From positions 4,154,001 to 4,218,000 of the forward strand of contig OZ059894.1 of the NCBI GenBank assembly GCA_964057225.1: 64,000 bases of DNA, in the 5' to 3' direction. Below the pieces are notes generated by a model that had not been told where the DNA came from, did no database searches, and saw nothing but the letters and a program-made list of their open reading frames with translations. This DNA comes from Auanema rhodensis. Lineage: Eukaryota; Nematoda; Chromadorea; Rhabditida; Rhabditidae. Positions 10,601 to 24,100 of the stretch are shown piece after piece (position 1 is the stretch's first letter; each line of letters opens with the position of its first letter). The position numbers and the translations under genes are program-made.

Positions 10601-12835
10601 CAAGTGTTTCTCAATGTAGTATAGTGCATTCGATGCGGATTTTTAAGCTGCGTCGATCTGTGTTATCAGATTTGCGCTAGCTTAAAAATGCACCGAGATA
10701 TCAACTGATATAAGTTCACACTTATATCCTCGTTTTTCACCCTGAAGAATTAATTTTTTCGTTGAATAACATTGTCCATCGTCTTTGCCTTGAAAAATGG
10801 AATCTAAAAACATCTACTTTTTGCTAAATTATTTTGAAATTTTTCGAAAAAATTTTTGTCAAAATGTTTTTGGAAGCAATGTTGAGTGTACATGGAAACT
10901 CAACATACACTAATGCATCATTTTACAAACGATCATAACTAATTTTTGTATTAAGCGTTTCTCAATGTAGTATAGTGCATTCGATGCGGATTTTTAAGCT
11001 GCGTCGATCTGTGTTATCAGATTTGCGCTAGCTTAAAAATGCACCGAGATATCAACTGATATAAGTTCACACTTATATCCTCGTTTTTCACCCTGAAGAA
11101 TTAATTTTTTCGTTGAATAACATTGTCCATCGTCTTTGCCTTGAAAAATGGAATCTAAAAACATCTACTTTTTGCTGAATTATTTTGAAATTTTTCGAAA
11201 AAATTTTTGTCAAAATGTTTTTGGAAGCAATGTTGAGTGTACATGGAAACTCAACATACACTAATGCATCATTTTTCAAACGATCATAACTAATTTTTGT
11301 ATCAAATGTTTCTCAATGTAGTATAGTGCATTCGATGCGGATTTTTAAGCTGCGTCGATCTGTGTTATCAGATTTGCGCTAGCTTAAAAATGCACCGAGA
11401 TATCAACTGATATAAGTTCACACTTATATCCTCGATTTTCACCCTGAAGAATTAATTTTTTCGTTGAATAACATTGTCCATCGTCTTTGCCTTGAAAAAT
11501 GGAATCTAAAAACATCTACTTTTTGCTGAATTATTTTGAAATTTTTCGAAAAAATTTTTGTCAAAATGTTTTTGGAAGCAATGTTGAGTGTACATGGAAA
11601 CTCAACATACACTAATGCATCATTTTTCAAACGATCATAACTAATTTTTGTATCAAGTGTTTCTCAATGTAGTATAGTGCATTCGATGCGGATTTTTAAG
11701 CTGCGTCGATCTGTGTTATCAGATTTGCGCTAGCTTAAAAATGCACCGAGATATCAACTGATATAAGTTCACACTTATATCCTCGTTTTTCACCCTGAAG
11801 AATTAATTTTTTCGTTGAATAACATTGTCCATCGTCTTTGCCTTGAAAAATGGAATCTAAAAACATCTACTTTTTGCTAAATTATTTTGAAATTTTTCGA
11901 AAAAATTTTTGTCAAAATGTTTTTGGAAGCAATGTTGAGTGTACATGGAAACTCAACATACACTAATGCATCATTTTTCAAACGATCATAACTAATTTTT
12001 GTATCAAGTGTTTCTCAATGTAGTATAGTGCATTCGATGCGGATTTTTAAGCTGCGTCGATCTGTGTTATCAGATTTGCGCTAGCTTAAAAATGCACCGA
12101 GATATCAACTGATATAAGTTCACACTTATATCCTCGATTTTCACCCTGAAGAATTAATTTTTTCGTTGAATAACATTGTCCATCGTCTTTGCCTTGAAAA
12201 ATGGAATCTAAAAACATCTACTTTTTGCTGAATTATTTTGAAATTTTTCGAAAAAATTTTTGTCAAAATGTTTTTGGAAGCAATGTTGAGTGTACATGGA
12301 AACTCAACATACACTAATGCATCATTTTTCAAACGATCATAACTAATTTTTGTATCAAGTGTTTCTCAATGTAGTATAGTGCATTCGATGCGGATTTTTA
12401 AGCTGCGTCGATCTGTGTTATCAGATTTGCGCTAGCTTAAAAATGCACCGAGATATCAACTGATATAAGTTCACACTTATATCCTCGATTTTCACCCTGA
12501 AGAATTAATTTTTTCGTTGAATAACATTGTCCATCGTCTTTGCCTTGAAAAATGGAATCTAAAAACATCTACTTTTTGCTGAATTATTTTGAAATTTTTC
12601 GAAAAAATTTTTGTCAAAATGTTTTTGGAAGCAATGTTGAGTGTACATGGAAACTCAACATACACTAATGCATCATTTTTCAAACGATCATAACTAATTT
12701 TTGTATCAAATGTTTCTCAATGTAGTATAGTGCATTCGATGCGGATTTTTAAGCTGCGTCGATCTGTGTTATCAGATTTGCGCTAGCTTAAAAATGCACC
12801 GAGATATCAACTGATATAAGTTCACACTTATATCC
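7673..12835. repeat. 13-monomer (4,563-bp) unit, copy 2 plus partial continuation
   Basis: Matches copy 1 at a constant offset of 13 monomers, and similarity continues about 600 bp past a full unit. It ends where 12,838 reads CCTCGTTTTTC while the copy-1 equivalent at 8,275 reads CCTCGATTTTC. The near identity implies a recent segmental duplication, by unequal exchange or similar, unless it is an assembly duplication. Confidence 0.87.
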
Positions 12836-15800
12836 TCGTTTTTCACCCTGAAGAATTAATTTTTTCGTTGAATAACATTGTCCATCGTCTTTGCCTTGAA
12901 AAAAGGAATCTAAAAACATCTACTTTTTGCTAAATTATTTTGAAATTTTTCGAAAAAATTTTTGTCAAAATGTTTTTGGAAGCAATGTTGAGTGTACATG
13001 GAAACTCAACATACACTAATGCATCATTTTTCAAACGATCATAACTAATTTTTGTATCAAGTGTTTCTCAATGTAGTATAGTGCATTCGATGCGGATTTT
13101 TAAGCTGCGTCGATCTGTGTTATCAGATTTGCGCTAGCTTAAAAATGCACCGAGATATCAACTGATATAAGTTCACACTTATATCCTCGATTTTCACCCT
13201 GAAGAATTAATTTTTTCGTTGAATAACATTGTCCATCGTCTTTGCCTTGAAAAATGGAATCTAAAAACATCTACTTTTTGCTGAATTATTTTGAAATTTT
13301 TCGAAAAAATTTTTGTCAAAATGTTTTTGGAAGCAATGTTGAGTGTACATGGAAACTCAACATACACTAATGCATCATTTTTCAAACGATCATAACTAAT
13401 TTTTGTATCAAATGTTTCTCAATGTAGTATAGTGCATTCGATGCGGATTTTTAAGCTGCGTCGATCTGTGTTATCAGATTTGCGCTAGCTTAAAAATGCA
13501 CCGAGATATCAACTGATATAAGTTCACACTTATATCCTCGATTTTCACCCTGAAGAATTAATTTTTTCGTTGAATAACATTGTCCATCGTCTTTGCCTTG
13601 AAAAATGGAATCTAAAAACATCTACTTTTTGCTGAATTATTTTGAAATTTTTCGAAAAAATTTTTGTCAAAATGTTTTTGGAAGCAATGTTGAGTGTACA
13701 TGGAAACTCAACATACACTAATGCATCATTTTTCAAACGATCATAACTAATTTTTGTATCAAGTGTTTCTCAATGTAGTATAGTGCATTCGATGCGGATT
13801 TTTAAGCTGCGTCGATCTGTGTTATTAGATTTGCGCTAGCTTAAAAATGCACCGAGATATCAACTGATATAAGTTCACACTTATATCCTCGTTTTTCACC
13901 CTGAAGAATTAATTTTTTCGTTGAATAACATTGTCCATCGTCTTTGCCTTGAAAAATGGAATCTAAAAACATCTACTTTTTGCTAAATTATTTTGAAATT
14001 TTTCGAAAAAATTTTTGTCAAAATGTTTTTGGAAGCAATGTTGAGTGTACATGGAAACTCAACATACACTAATGCATCATTTTACAAACGATCATAACTA
14101 ATTTTTGTATTAAGCGTTTCTCAATGTAGTATAGTGCATTCGATGCGGATTTTTAAGCTGCGTCGATCTGTGTTATCAGATTTGCGCTAGCTTAAAAATG
14201 CACCGAGATATCAACTGATATAAGTTCACACTTATATCCTCGTTTTTCACCCTGAAGAATTAATTTTTTCGTTGAATAACATTGTCCATCGTCTTTGCCT
14301 TGAAAAAAGGAATCTAAAAACATCTACTTTTTGCTAAATTATTTTGAAATTTTTCGAAAAAATTTTTGTCAAAATGTTTTTGGAAGCAATGTTGAGTGTA
14401 CATGGAAACTCAACATACACTAATGCATCATTTTTCAAACGATCATAACTAATTTTTGTATCAAGTGTTTCTCAATGTAGTATAGTGCATTCGATGCGGA
14501 TTTTTAAGCTGCGTCGATCTGTGTTATCAGATTTGCGCTAGCTTAAAAATGCACCGAGATATCAACTGATATAAGTTCACACTTATATCCTCGATTTTCA
14601 CCCTGAAGAATTAATTTTTTCGTTGAATAACATTGTCCATCGTCTTTGCCTTGAAAAATGGAATCTAAAAACATCTACTTTTTGCTGAATTATTTTGAAA
14701 TTTTTCGAAAAAATTTTTGTCAAAATGTTTTTGGAAGCAATGTTGAGTGTACATGGAAACTCAACATACACTAATGCATCATTTTTCAAACGATCATAAC
14801 TAATTTTTGTATCAAATGTTTCTCAATGTAGTATAGTGCATTCGATGCGGATTTTTAAGCTGCGTCGATCTGTGTTATCAGATTTGCGCTAGCTTAAAAA
14901 TGCACCGAGATATCAACTGATATAAGTTCACACTTATATCCTCGTTTTTCAACCTGAAGAATTAATTTTTTCGTTGAATAACATTGTCCATCATCTTTGC
15001 CTTGAAAAAAGGAATCTAAAAACATCTACTTTTTGCTAAATTATTTTGAAATTTTTCGAAAAAATTTTTGTCAAAATGTTTTTGGAAGCAATGTTGAGTG
15101 TACATGGAAACTCAACATACACTAATGCATCATTTTTCAAACGATCATAACTAATTTTTGTATCAAGTGTTTCTCAATGTAGTATAGTGCATTCGATGCG
15201 GATTTTTAAGCTGCGTCGATCTGTGTTATCAGATTTGCGCTAGCTTAAAAATGCACCGAGATATCAACTGATATAAGTTCACACTTATATCCTCGATTTT
15301 CACCCTGAAGAATTAATTTTTTCGTTGAATAACATTGTCCATCGTCTTTGCCTTGAAAAATGGAATCTAAAAACATCTACTTTTTGCTGAACTATTTTGA
15401 AATTTTTCGAAAAAATTTTTGTCAAAATGTTTTTGGAAGCAATGTTGAGTGTACATGGAAACTCAACATACACTAATGCATCATTTTTCAAACGATCATA
15501 ACTAATTTTTGTATCAAATGTTTCTCAATGTAGTATAGTGCATTCGATGCGGATTTTTAAGCTGCGTCGATCTGTGTTATCAGATTTGCGCTAGCTTAAA
15601 AATGCACCGAGATATCAACTGATATAAGTTCACACTTATATCCTCGATTTTCACCCTGAAGAATTAATTTTTTCGTTGAATAACATTGTCCATCGTCTTT
15701 GCCTTGAAAAATGGAATCTAAAAACATCTACTTTTTGCTGAATTATTTTGAAATTTTTCGAAAAAATTTTTGTCAAAATGTTTTTGGAAGCAATGTTGAG

Positions 15801-16690
15801 TGTACATGGAAACTCAACATACACTAATGCATCATTTTTCAAACGATCATAACTAATTTTTGTATCAAGTGTTTCTCAATGTAGTATAGTGCATTCGATG
15901 CGGATTTTTAAGCTGCGTCGATCTGTGTTATCAGATTTGCGCTAGCTTAAAAATGCACCGAGATATCAACTGATATAAGTTCACACTTATATCCTCGTTT
16001 TTCACCCTGAAGAATTAATTTTTTCGTTGAATAACATTGTCCATCGTCTTTGCCTTGAAAAATGGAATCTAAAAACATCTACTTTTTGCTAAATTATTTT
16101 GAAATTTTTCGAAAAAATTTTTGTCAAAATGTTTTTGGAAGCAATGTTGAGTGTACATGGAAACTCAACATACACTAATGCATCATTTTACAAACGATCA
16201 TAACTAATTTTTGTATTAAGCGTTTCTCAATGTAGTATAGTGCATTCGATGCGGATTTTTAAGCTGCGTCGATCTGTGTTATCAGATTTGCGCTAGCTTA
16301 AAAATGCACCGAGATATCAACTGATATAAGTTCACACTTATATCCTCGTTTTTCACCCTGAAGAATTAATTTTTTCGTTGAATAACATTGTCCATCGTCT
16401 TTGCCTTGAAAAAAGGAATCTAAAAACATCTACTTTTTGCTAAATTATTTTGAAATTTTTCGAAAAAATTTTTGTCAAAATGTTTTTGGAAGCAATGTTG
16501 AGTGTACATGGAAACTCAACATACACTAATGCATCATTTTTCAAACGATCATAACTAATTTTTGTATCAAGTGTTTCTCAATGTAATATAGTGCATTCGA
16601 TGCGGATTTTTAAGCTGCGTCGATCTGTGTTATCAGATTTGCGCTAGCTTAAAAATGCACCGAGATATCAACTGATATAAGTTCACACTT
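12340..16690. repeat. 6-monomer (2,106-bp) higher-order repeat, two units
   Basis: Variant order repeats at 2,106 bp. TTGAAAAAAGGAATC near 12,900 matches 15,006, and the one near 14,305 matches 16,411. CATTTTACAAACG near 14,083 matches 16,189. TCAAATGTTTC near 12,711 matches 14,817 and near 13,415 matches 15,521. Differences include TTATTAGATTT near 13,824, CAACCTGAAG near 14,951 and CATCATCTTTG near 14,992. The left edge overlaps the end of the 13-monomer block because the two share monomer types. Confidence 0.8.
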
Positions 16691-18950
16691 ATATCCTCGT
16701 TTTTCACCCTGAAGAATTAATTTTTTCGTTGAATAACATTGTCCATCGTCTTTGCCTTGAAAAATGGAATCTAAAAACATCTACTTTTTGCTGAATTATT
16801 TTGAAATTTTTCGAAAAAATTTTTGTCAAAATGTTTTTGGAAGCAATGTTGAGTGTACATGGAAACTCAACATACACTAATGCATCATTTTTCAAACGAT
16901 CATAACTAATTTTTGTATCAAATGTTTCTCAATGTAGTATAGTGCATTCGATGCGGATTTTTAAGCTGCGTCGATCTTTGTTATCAGATTTGCGCTAGCT
17001 TAAAAATGCACCGAGATATCAACTGATATAAGTTCACACTTATATCCTCGATTTTCACCCTGAAGAATTAATTTTTTCGTTGAATAACATTGTCCATCGT
17101 CTTTGCCTTGAAAAATGGAATCTAAAAACATCTACTTTTTGCTGAATTATTTTGAAATTTTTCGAAAAAATTTTTGTCAAAATGTTTTTGGAAGCAATGT
17201 TGAGTGTACATGGAAACTCAACATACACTAATGCATCATTTTTCAAACGATCATAACTAATTTTTGTATCAAGTGTTTCTCAATGTAGTATAGTGCATTC
17301 GATGCGGATTTTTAAGCTGCGTCGATCTGTGTTATCAGATTTGCGCTAGCTTAAAAATGCACCGAGATATCAACTGATATAAGTTCACACTTATATCCTC
17401 GTTTTTCACCCTGAAGAATTAATTTTTTCGTTGAATAACATTGTCCATCGTCTTTGCCTTGAAAAATGGAATCTAAAAACATCTACTTTTTGCTAAATTA
17501 TTTTGAAATTTTTCGAAAAAATTTTTGTCAAAATGTTTTTGGAAGCAATGTTGAGTGTACATGGAAACTCAACATACACTAATGCATCATTTTACAAACG
17601 ATCATAACTAATTTTTGTATTAAGCGTTTCTCAATGTAGTATAGTGCATTCGATGCGGATTTTTAAGCTGCGTCGATCTGTGTTATCAGATTTGCGCTAG
17701 CTTAAAAATGCACCGAGATATCAACTGATATAAGTTCACACTTATATCCTCGTTTTTCACCCTGAAGAATTAATTTTTTCGTTGAATAACATTGTCCATC
17801 GTCTTTGCCTTGAAAAATGGAATCTAAAAACATCTAATTTCTGCTGAATTATTTTGAAATTTTTCGAAAAAATTTTTGTCAAAATGTTTTTGGAAGCAAT
17901 GTTCAGTGTACATGGAAACTCAACATACACTAATGCATCATTTTTCAAACGATCATAACTAATTTTTGTATCAAATGTTTCTCAATGTAGTATAGTGCAT
18001 TCGATGCGGATTTTTAAGCTGCGTCGATCTGTGTTATCAGATTTGCGCTAGCTTAAAAATGCACCGAGATATCAACTGATATAAGTTCACACTTATATCC
18101 TCGATTTTCACCCTGAAGAATTAATTTTTTCGTTGAATAACATTGTCCATCGTCTTTGCCTTGAAAAATGGAATCTAAAAACATCTACTTTTTGCTGAAT
18201 TATTTTGAAATTTTTCGAAAAAATTTTTGTCAAAATGTTTTTGGAAGCAATGTTGAGTGTACATGGAAACTCAACATACACTAATGCATCATTTTTCAAA
18301 CGATCATAACTAATTTTTGTATCAAGTGTTTCTCAATGTAGTATAGTGCATTCGATGCGGATTTTTAAGCTGCGTCGATCTGTGTTATCAGATTTGCGCT
18401 AGCTTAAAAATGCACCGAGATATCAACTGATATAAGTTCACACTTATATCCTCGTTTTTCACCCTGAAGAATTAATTTTTTCGTTGAATAACATTGTCCA
18501 TCGTCTTTGCCTTGAAAAATGGAATCTAAAAACATCTACTTTTTGCTAAATTATTTTGAAATTTTTCGAAAAAATTTTTGTCAAAATGTTTTTGGAAGCA
18601 ATGTTGAGTGTACATGGAAACTCAACATACACTAATGCATCATTTTACAAACGATCATAACTAATTTTTGTATTAAGCGTTTCTCAATGTAGTATAGTGC
18701 ATTCGATGCGGATTTTTAAGCTGCGTCGATCTGTGTTATCAGATTTGCGCTAGCTTAAAAATGCACCGAGATATCAACTGATATAAGTTCACACTTATAT
18801 CCTCGTTTTTCACCCTGAAGAATTAATTTTTTCGTTGAATAACATTGTCCATCGTCTTTGCCTTGAAAAAAGGAATCTAAAAACATCTACTTTTTGCTAA
18901 ATTATTTTGAAATTTTTCGAAAAAATTTTTGTCAAAATGTTTTTGGAAGC
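16560..18950. repeat. Dispersed copy of the 5.3-7.4 kb segment
   Basis: This stretch follows the monomer order of about 5,330-7,420 at an offset of 32 monomers (11,232 bp); for example the rare GATCTTTGTTATCAG at 5,740 recurs near 16,972. It contains an internal 1,053-bp trimer periodicity (CATTTTACAAACG near 17,591 and 18,644). Private changes include CATCTAATTTCTGC near 17,832 and GTTCAGTGTAC near 17,902. Confidence 0.75.
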
Positions 18951-21100
18951 AATGTTGAGTGTACATGGAAACTCAACATACACTAATGCATCATTTTTCA
19001 AACGATCATAACTGATTTTTGTATCAAGTGTTCCTCAATGTAATATAGTGCATTCGATGCGGATTTTTAAGCTGCGTCGATCTGTGTTATCAGATTTGCG
19101 CTAGCTTAAAAATGCACCGAGATATCAACTGATATAAGTTCACACTTATATCCTCGATTTTCACCCTGAAAAATTAATTTTTTCGTTGAATAACGTTGTC
19201 CATCGTCTTTGCCTTGAAAAATGGAATCTAAAAACATCTACTTTTTGCTAAATTATTTTGAAATTTTTCGAAAAAATTTTTGTCAAAATGTTTTTGGAAG
19301 CAATGTTGAGTGTACATGGAAACTCAACATACACTAATGCATCATTTTTCAAACGATCATAACTAATTTTTGTATCAAGCGTTTTTCAATGTAGTATAGT
19401 GCATTCGATGCGGATTTTTAAGCTGCGTCGAGCTGTGTTATCAGATTTGCGCTAGCTTAAAAATGCACCGAGATATCAACTGATATAAGTTCACACTTAT
19501 ATCCTCGATTTTCACCCTGAAGAAATAATTTTTTTGTTGAATAACATTGTCCATCGTCTTTGCCTTGAAAAATGGAATCTAAAAACATCTACTTTTTGCT
19601 AAATTATTTTGAAATTTTTCGAAAAAATTTTTGTCAAAATGTTTTTGGAAGCAATGTTGAGTGTACATGGAAACTCAACATACACTAATGCATCATTTTT
19701 CAAACGATCATAACTAATTTTTGTATCAAGCGTTTCTTAATGTAGTAAAGTGCATTCGATCCGGATTTTTAAGATGCGTCGATCTGTGTTATCAGATTTG
19801 CGCTAGCTTAAAAATGCACCGAGATATCAACTGATATAAGTTCACACTTATATCCTCGATTTTCACCCTGAAGAAATAATTTCTTCGTTGAATAACATTG
19901 TCCATCGTCTTTGCCTTGAAAAAAGGAATCTAAAAACATCTACTTTTTGCTAAATTATTTTGAAATTTTTCAAAAAAATTTTTGTCAAAATGTTTTTGGA
20001 AGCAATGTTGAGTGTACATGGAAACTCAACATACACTAATGCATCATTTTTCAAACGATCATAACTAATTTTTGTATTAAGCGTTTCTCAATGTAGTATA
20101 GTGCATTCGATGCGGATTTTTAAGCTGCGTCGATCTGTGTTATCAGATTTGCGCTAGCTTAAAAATGCACCGAGATATCAACTGATATAAGTTCACACTT
20201 ATATCCTCGATTTTCACCCTGAAGAATTAATTTTTTCGTTGAATAACATTGTCCATCGTCTTTGCCTTGAAAAAAGGAATCTGAAAACATCTACTTTTTG
20301 CTAAATTATTTTGAAATTTTTCGAAAAAATTTTTGTCAAAATGTTTTTGGAAGCAATGTTGAGTGTACATGGAAACTCAACATACACTAATGCATCATTT
20401 TTCAAACGATCATAACTAATTTTTGTATCAAGTGTTTCTCAATGTAGTATAGTGCATTCGATGCGGATTTTTAAGCTGCGTCGATCTGTGTTATCAGATT
20501 TGCGCTAGCTTAAAAATGCACCGAGATATCAACTGATATAAGTTCACACTTATATCCTCGATTTTCACCCTGAAGAATTAATTTTTTCGTTGAATAACAT
20601 TGTCCATCGTCTTTGCCTTGAAAAATGGAATCTAAAAACATCTACTTTTTGCTGAATTATTTTGAAATTTTTCGAAAAAATTTTTGTCAAAATGTTTTTG
20701 GAAGCAATGTTGAGTGTACATGGAAACTCAACATACACTAATGCATCATTTTTCAAACGATCATAACTAATTTTTGTATCAAATGTTTCTCAATGTAGTA
20801 TAGTGCATTCGATGCGGATTTTTAAGCTGCGTCGATCTGTGTTATCAGATTTGCGCTAGCTTAAAAATGCACCGAGATATCAACTGATATAAGTTCACAC
20901 TTATATCCTCGATTTTCACCCTGAAGAATTAATTTTTTCGTTGAATAACATTGTCCATCGTCTTTGCCTTGAAAAATGGAATCTAAAAACATCTACTTTT
21001 TGCTGAATTATTTTGAAATTTTTCGAAAAAAGTTTTGTCAAAATGTTTTTGGAAGCAATGTTGAGTGTACATGGAAACTCAACATACACTAATGCATCAT
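18950..21100. repeat. Distant copy of the 0.7-3.9 kb segment, three monomers shorter
   Basis: CCCTGAAAAATTAA and AACGTTGTCC near 19,166 and 19,192 match 914 and 940 at an offset of 52 monomers. GTCGAGCTGTG near 19,428, GTAGTAAAGTG near 19,742 and TCTGAAAAC near 20,280 match 2,229, 2,543 and 3,081 at an offset of 49 monomers. One copy has therefore gained or lost three monomers, in the region that forms the dimer array in the left copy. Private changes here include TTCCTCAATG near 19,030 and TTTTTCAAAAAAATT near 19,970. Confidence 0.8.
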
Positions 21101-24100
21101 TTTTCAAACGATCATAACTAATTTTTGTATCAAGTGTTTCTCAATGTAGTATAGTGCATTCGATGCGGATTTTTAAGCTGCGTCGATCTGTGTTATCAGA
21201 TTTGCGCTAGCTTAAAAATGCACCGAGATATCAACTGATATAAGTTCACACTTATATCCTCGTTTTTCACCCTGAAGAATTAATTTTTTCGTTGAATAAC
21301 ATTGTCCATCGTCTTTGCCTTGAAAAATGGAATCTAAAAACATCTACTTTTTGCTAAATTATTTTGAAATTTTTCGAAAAAATTTTTGTCAAAATGTTTT
21401 TGGAAGCAATGTTGAGTGTACATGGAAACTCAACATACACTAATGCATCATTTTTCAAACGATCATAACTAATTTTTGTATTAAGCGTTTCTCAATGTAG
21501 TATAGTGCATTCGATGCGGATTTTCAAGCTGCGTCGATCTGTGTTATCAGATTTGCGCTAGCTTAAAAATGCACCGAGATATCAACTGATATAAGTTCAC
21601 ACATATATACCCGATTTTCACCCTGAAGAATTAATTTTTTCGTTGAATAACATTGTCCATCGTCTTTGCCTTGAAAAAAGGAATCTAAAAACATCTACTT
21701 TTCGCTAAATTATTTTGAAATTTTTCGAAAAAATTTTTGTCAAAATGTTTTTGGAAGCAATGTTGAGTGTACATGGAAACTCAACATACACTAATGCATC
21801 ATTTTTCAAACGATCATAACTAATTTTTGTATCAAATGTTTCTCAATGTACTATAGTGCATTCGATGCGGATTTTTAAGCTGCGTCGATCTGTGTTATCA
21901 GATTTGCGCTAGCTTAAAAATGCACCGAGATATCAACTGATATAAGTTCACACTTATATCCTCGATTTTCACCCTGAAGAATTAATTTTTTCGTTGAATA
22001 ACATTGTCCATCGTCTTTGCCTTGAAAAATGGAATCTAAAAACATCTACTTTTTGCTGAATTATTTTGAAATTTTTCGAAAAAATTTTTGTCAAAATGTT
22101 TTTGGAAGCAATGTTGAGTGTACATGGAAACTCAACATACACTAATGCATCATTTTTCAAACGATCATAACTAATTTTTGTATCAAGTGTTTCTCAATGT
22201 AGTATAGTGCATTCGATGCGGATTTTTAAGCTGCGTCGATCTGTGTTATCAGATTTGCGCTAGCTTAAAAATGCACCGAGATATCAACTGATATAAGTTC
22301 ACACTTATATCCTCGTTTTTCACCCTGAAGAATTAATTTTTTCGTTGAATAACATTGTCCATCGTCTTTGCCTTGAAAAATGGAATCTAAAAACATCTAC
22401 TTTTTGCTAAATTATTTTGAAATTTTTCGAAAAAATTTTTGTCAAAATGTTTTTGGAAGCAATGTTGAGTGTACATGGAAACTCAACATACACTAATGCA
22501 TCATTTTTCAAACGATTATAACTAATTTTTGTATTAAGCGTTTCTCAATGTAGTATAGTGCATTCGATGCGGATTTTTAAGCTGCGTCGATCTGTGTTAT
22601 CAGATTTGCGCTAACTTAAAAATGCACCGAGATATCAACTGATATAAGTTCACACTTATATCCTCGATTTTCACCCTGAAGAAATAATTTTTTCGTTGAA
22701 TAACATTGTCCATCGTCTTTGCCTTGAAAAAAGGAATCTAAAAACATCTACTTTTTGCTAAATTATTTTGAAATTTTTCGAAAAAATTTTTGTCAAAATG
22801 TTTTTGGAAGCAATGTTGAGTGTACATGGAAACTCAACATACACTAATGCATCATTTTTCAAACGATTATAACTAATTTTTGTATCAAGCGTTTCTCAAT
22901 GTAGTATAGTGCATTCGATGCGGATTTTTAAGCTGCGTCGATCTGTGTTATCAGATTTGCGCTAGCTTAAAAATGCACCGAGATATCAACTTTTATAAGT
23001 TCACACTTATATCCTCGATTTTCACCCTGAAGAATTAATTTTTTCGTTGAATAACATTGCCCATCGTCTTTGCCTTGAAAAATGGAATCTAAAAACATCT
23101 ACCTTTTGCTGAATTATTTTGAAATTTTTCGAAAAAATTTTTGTCAAAATGTTTTTGGAAGCAATGTTGAGTGTACATGGAAACTCAACATACACTAATG
23201 CATCATTTTTCAAACGATCATAACTAATTTTTGTATCAAGTGTTTCTCAATGTAGTATAGTGCATTCGATGCGGATTTTTAAGCTGCGTCGATCTGTGTT
23301 ATCAGATTTGCGCTAGCTTAAAAATGCACCGAGATATCAACTGATATAAGTTCACACTTAGATCCTCGATTTTCACCCTGAAGAATTAATTTTTTCGTTG
23401 AATAACATTGTCCATCGTTTTTGCCTTGAAAAATGGAATCTAAAAACATCTACTTTTTGCTAAATTATTTTGAAATTTTTCGAAAAAATTTTTGTCAAAA
23501 TGTTTTTGGAAGCAATGTTGAGTGTACATGGAAACTCAACATACACTAATGCATCATTTTTCAAACGATCATAACTAATTTTTGTATCAAGTGTTTCTCA
23601 ATGTAATATAGTGCATTCGATGCGGATTTTTAAGCTGCGTCGATCTGTGTTATCAGATTTGCGCTAGCTTAAAAATGCACCGAGATATCAACTGATATAA
23701 GTTCACACTTATATCCTCGATTTTCACCCTGAAAAATTAATTTTTTCGTTGAATAACATTGTCCATCGTCTTTGCGTTGAAAAATGGAATCTAAAAACAT
23801 CTACTTTTTGCTAAATTATTTTGAAATTTTTCGAAAAAATTTTTGTCAAAATGTTTTTGGAAGCAATGTTGAGTGTACATGGAAACTCAACATACACTAA
23901 TGCATCATTTTTCAAACGATCATAACTAATTTTTGTATCAAGCGTTTCTCAATGTAGTATAGTGCATTCGATGCGGATTTTTAAGCTGCGTCGATCTGTG
24001 TTATCAGATTTGCGCTAGCTTAAAAATGCACCGAGATATCAACTGATATAAGTTCACACTTATATCCTCGATTTTCACCCTGAAGAATTAATTTTTTCGT

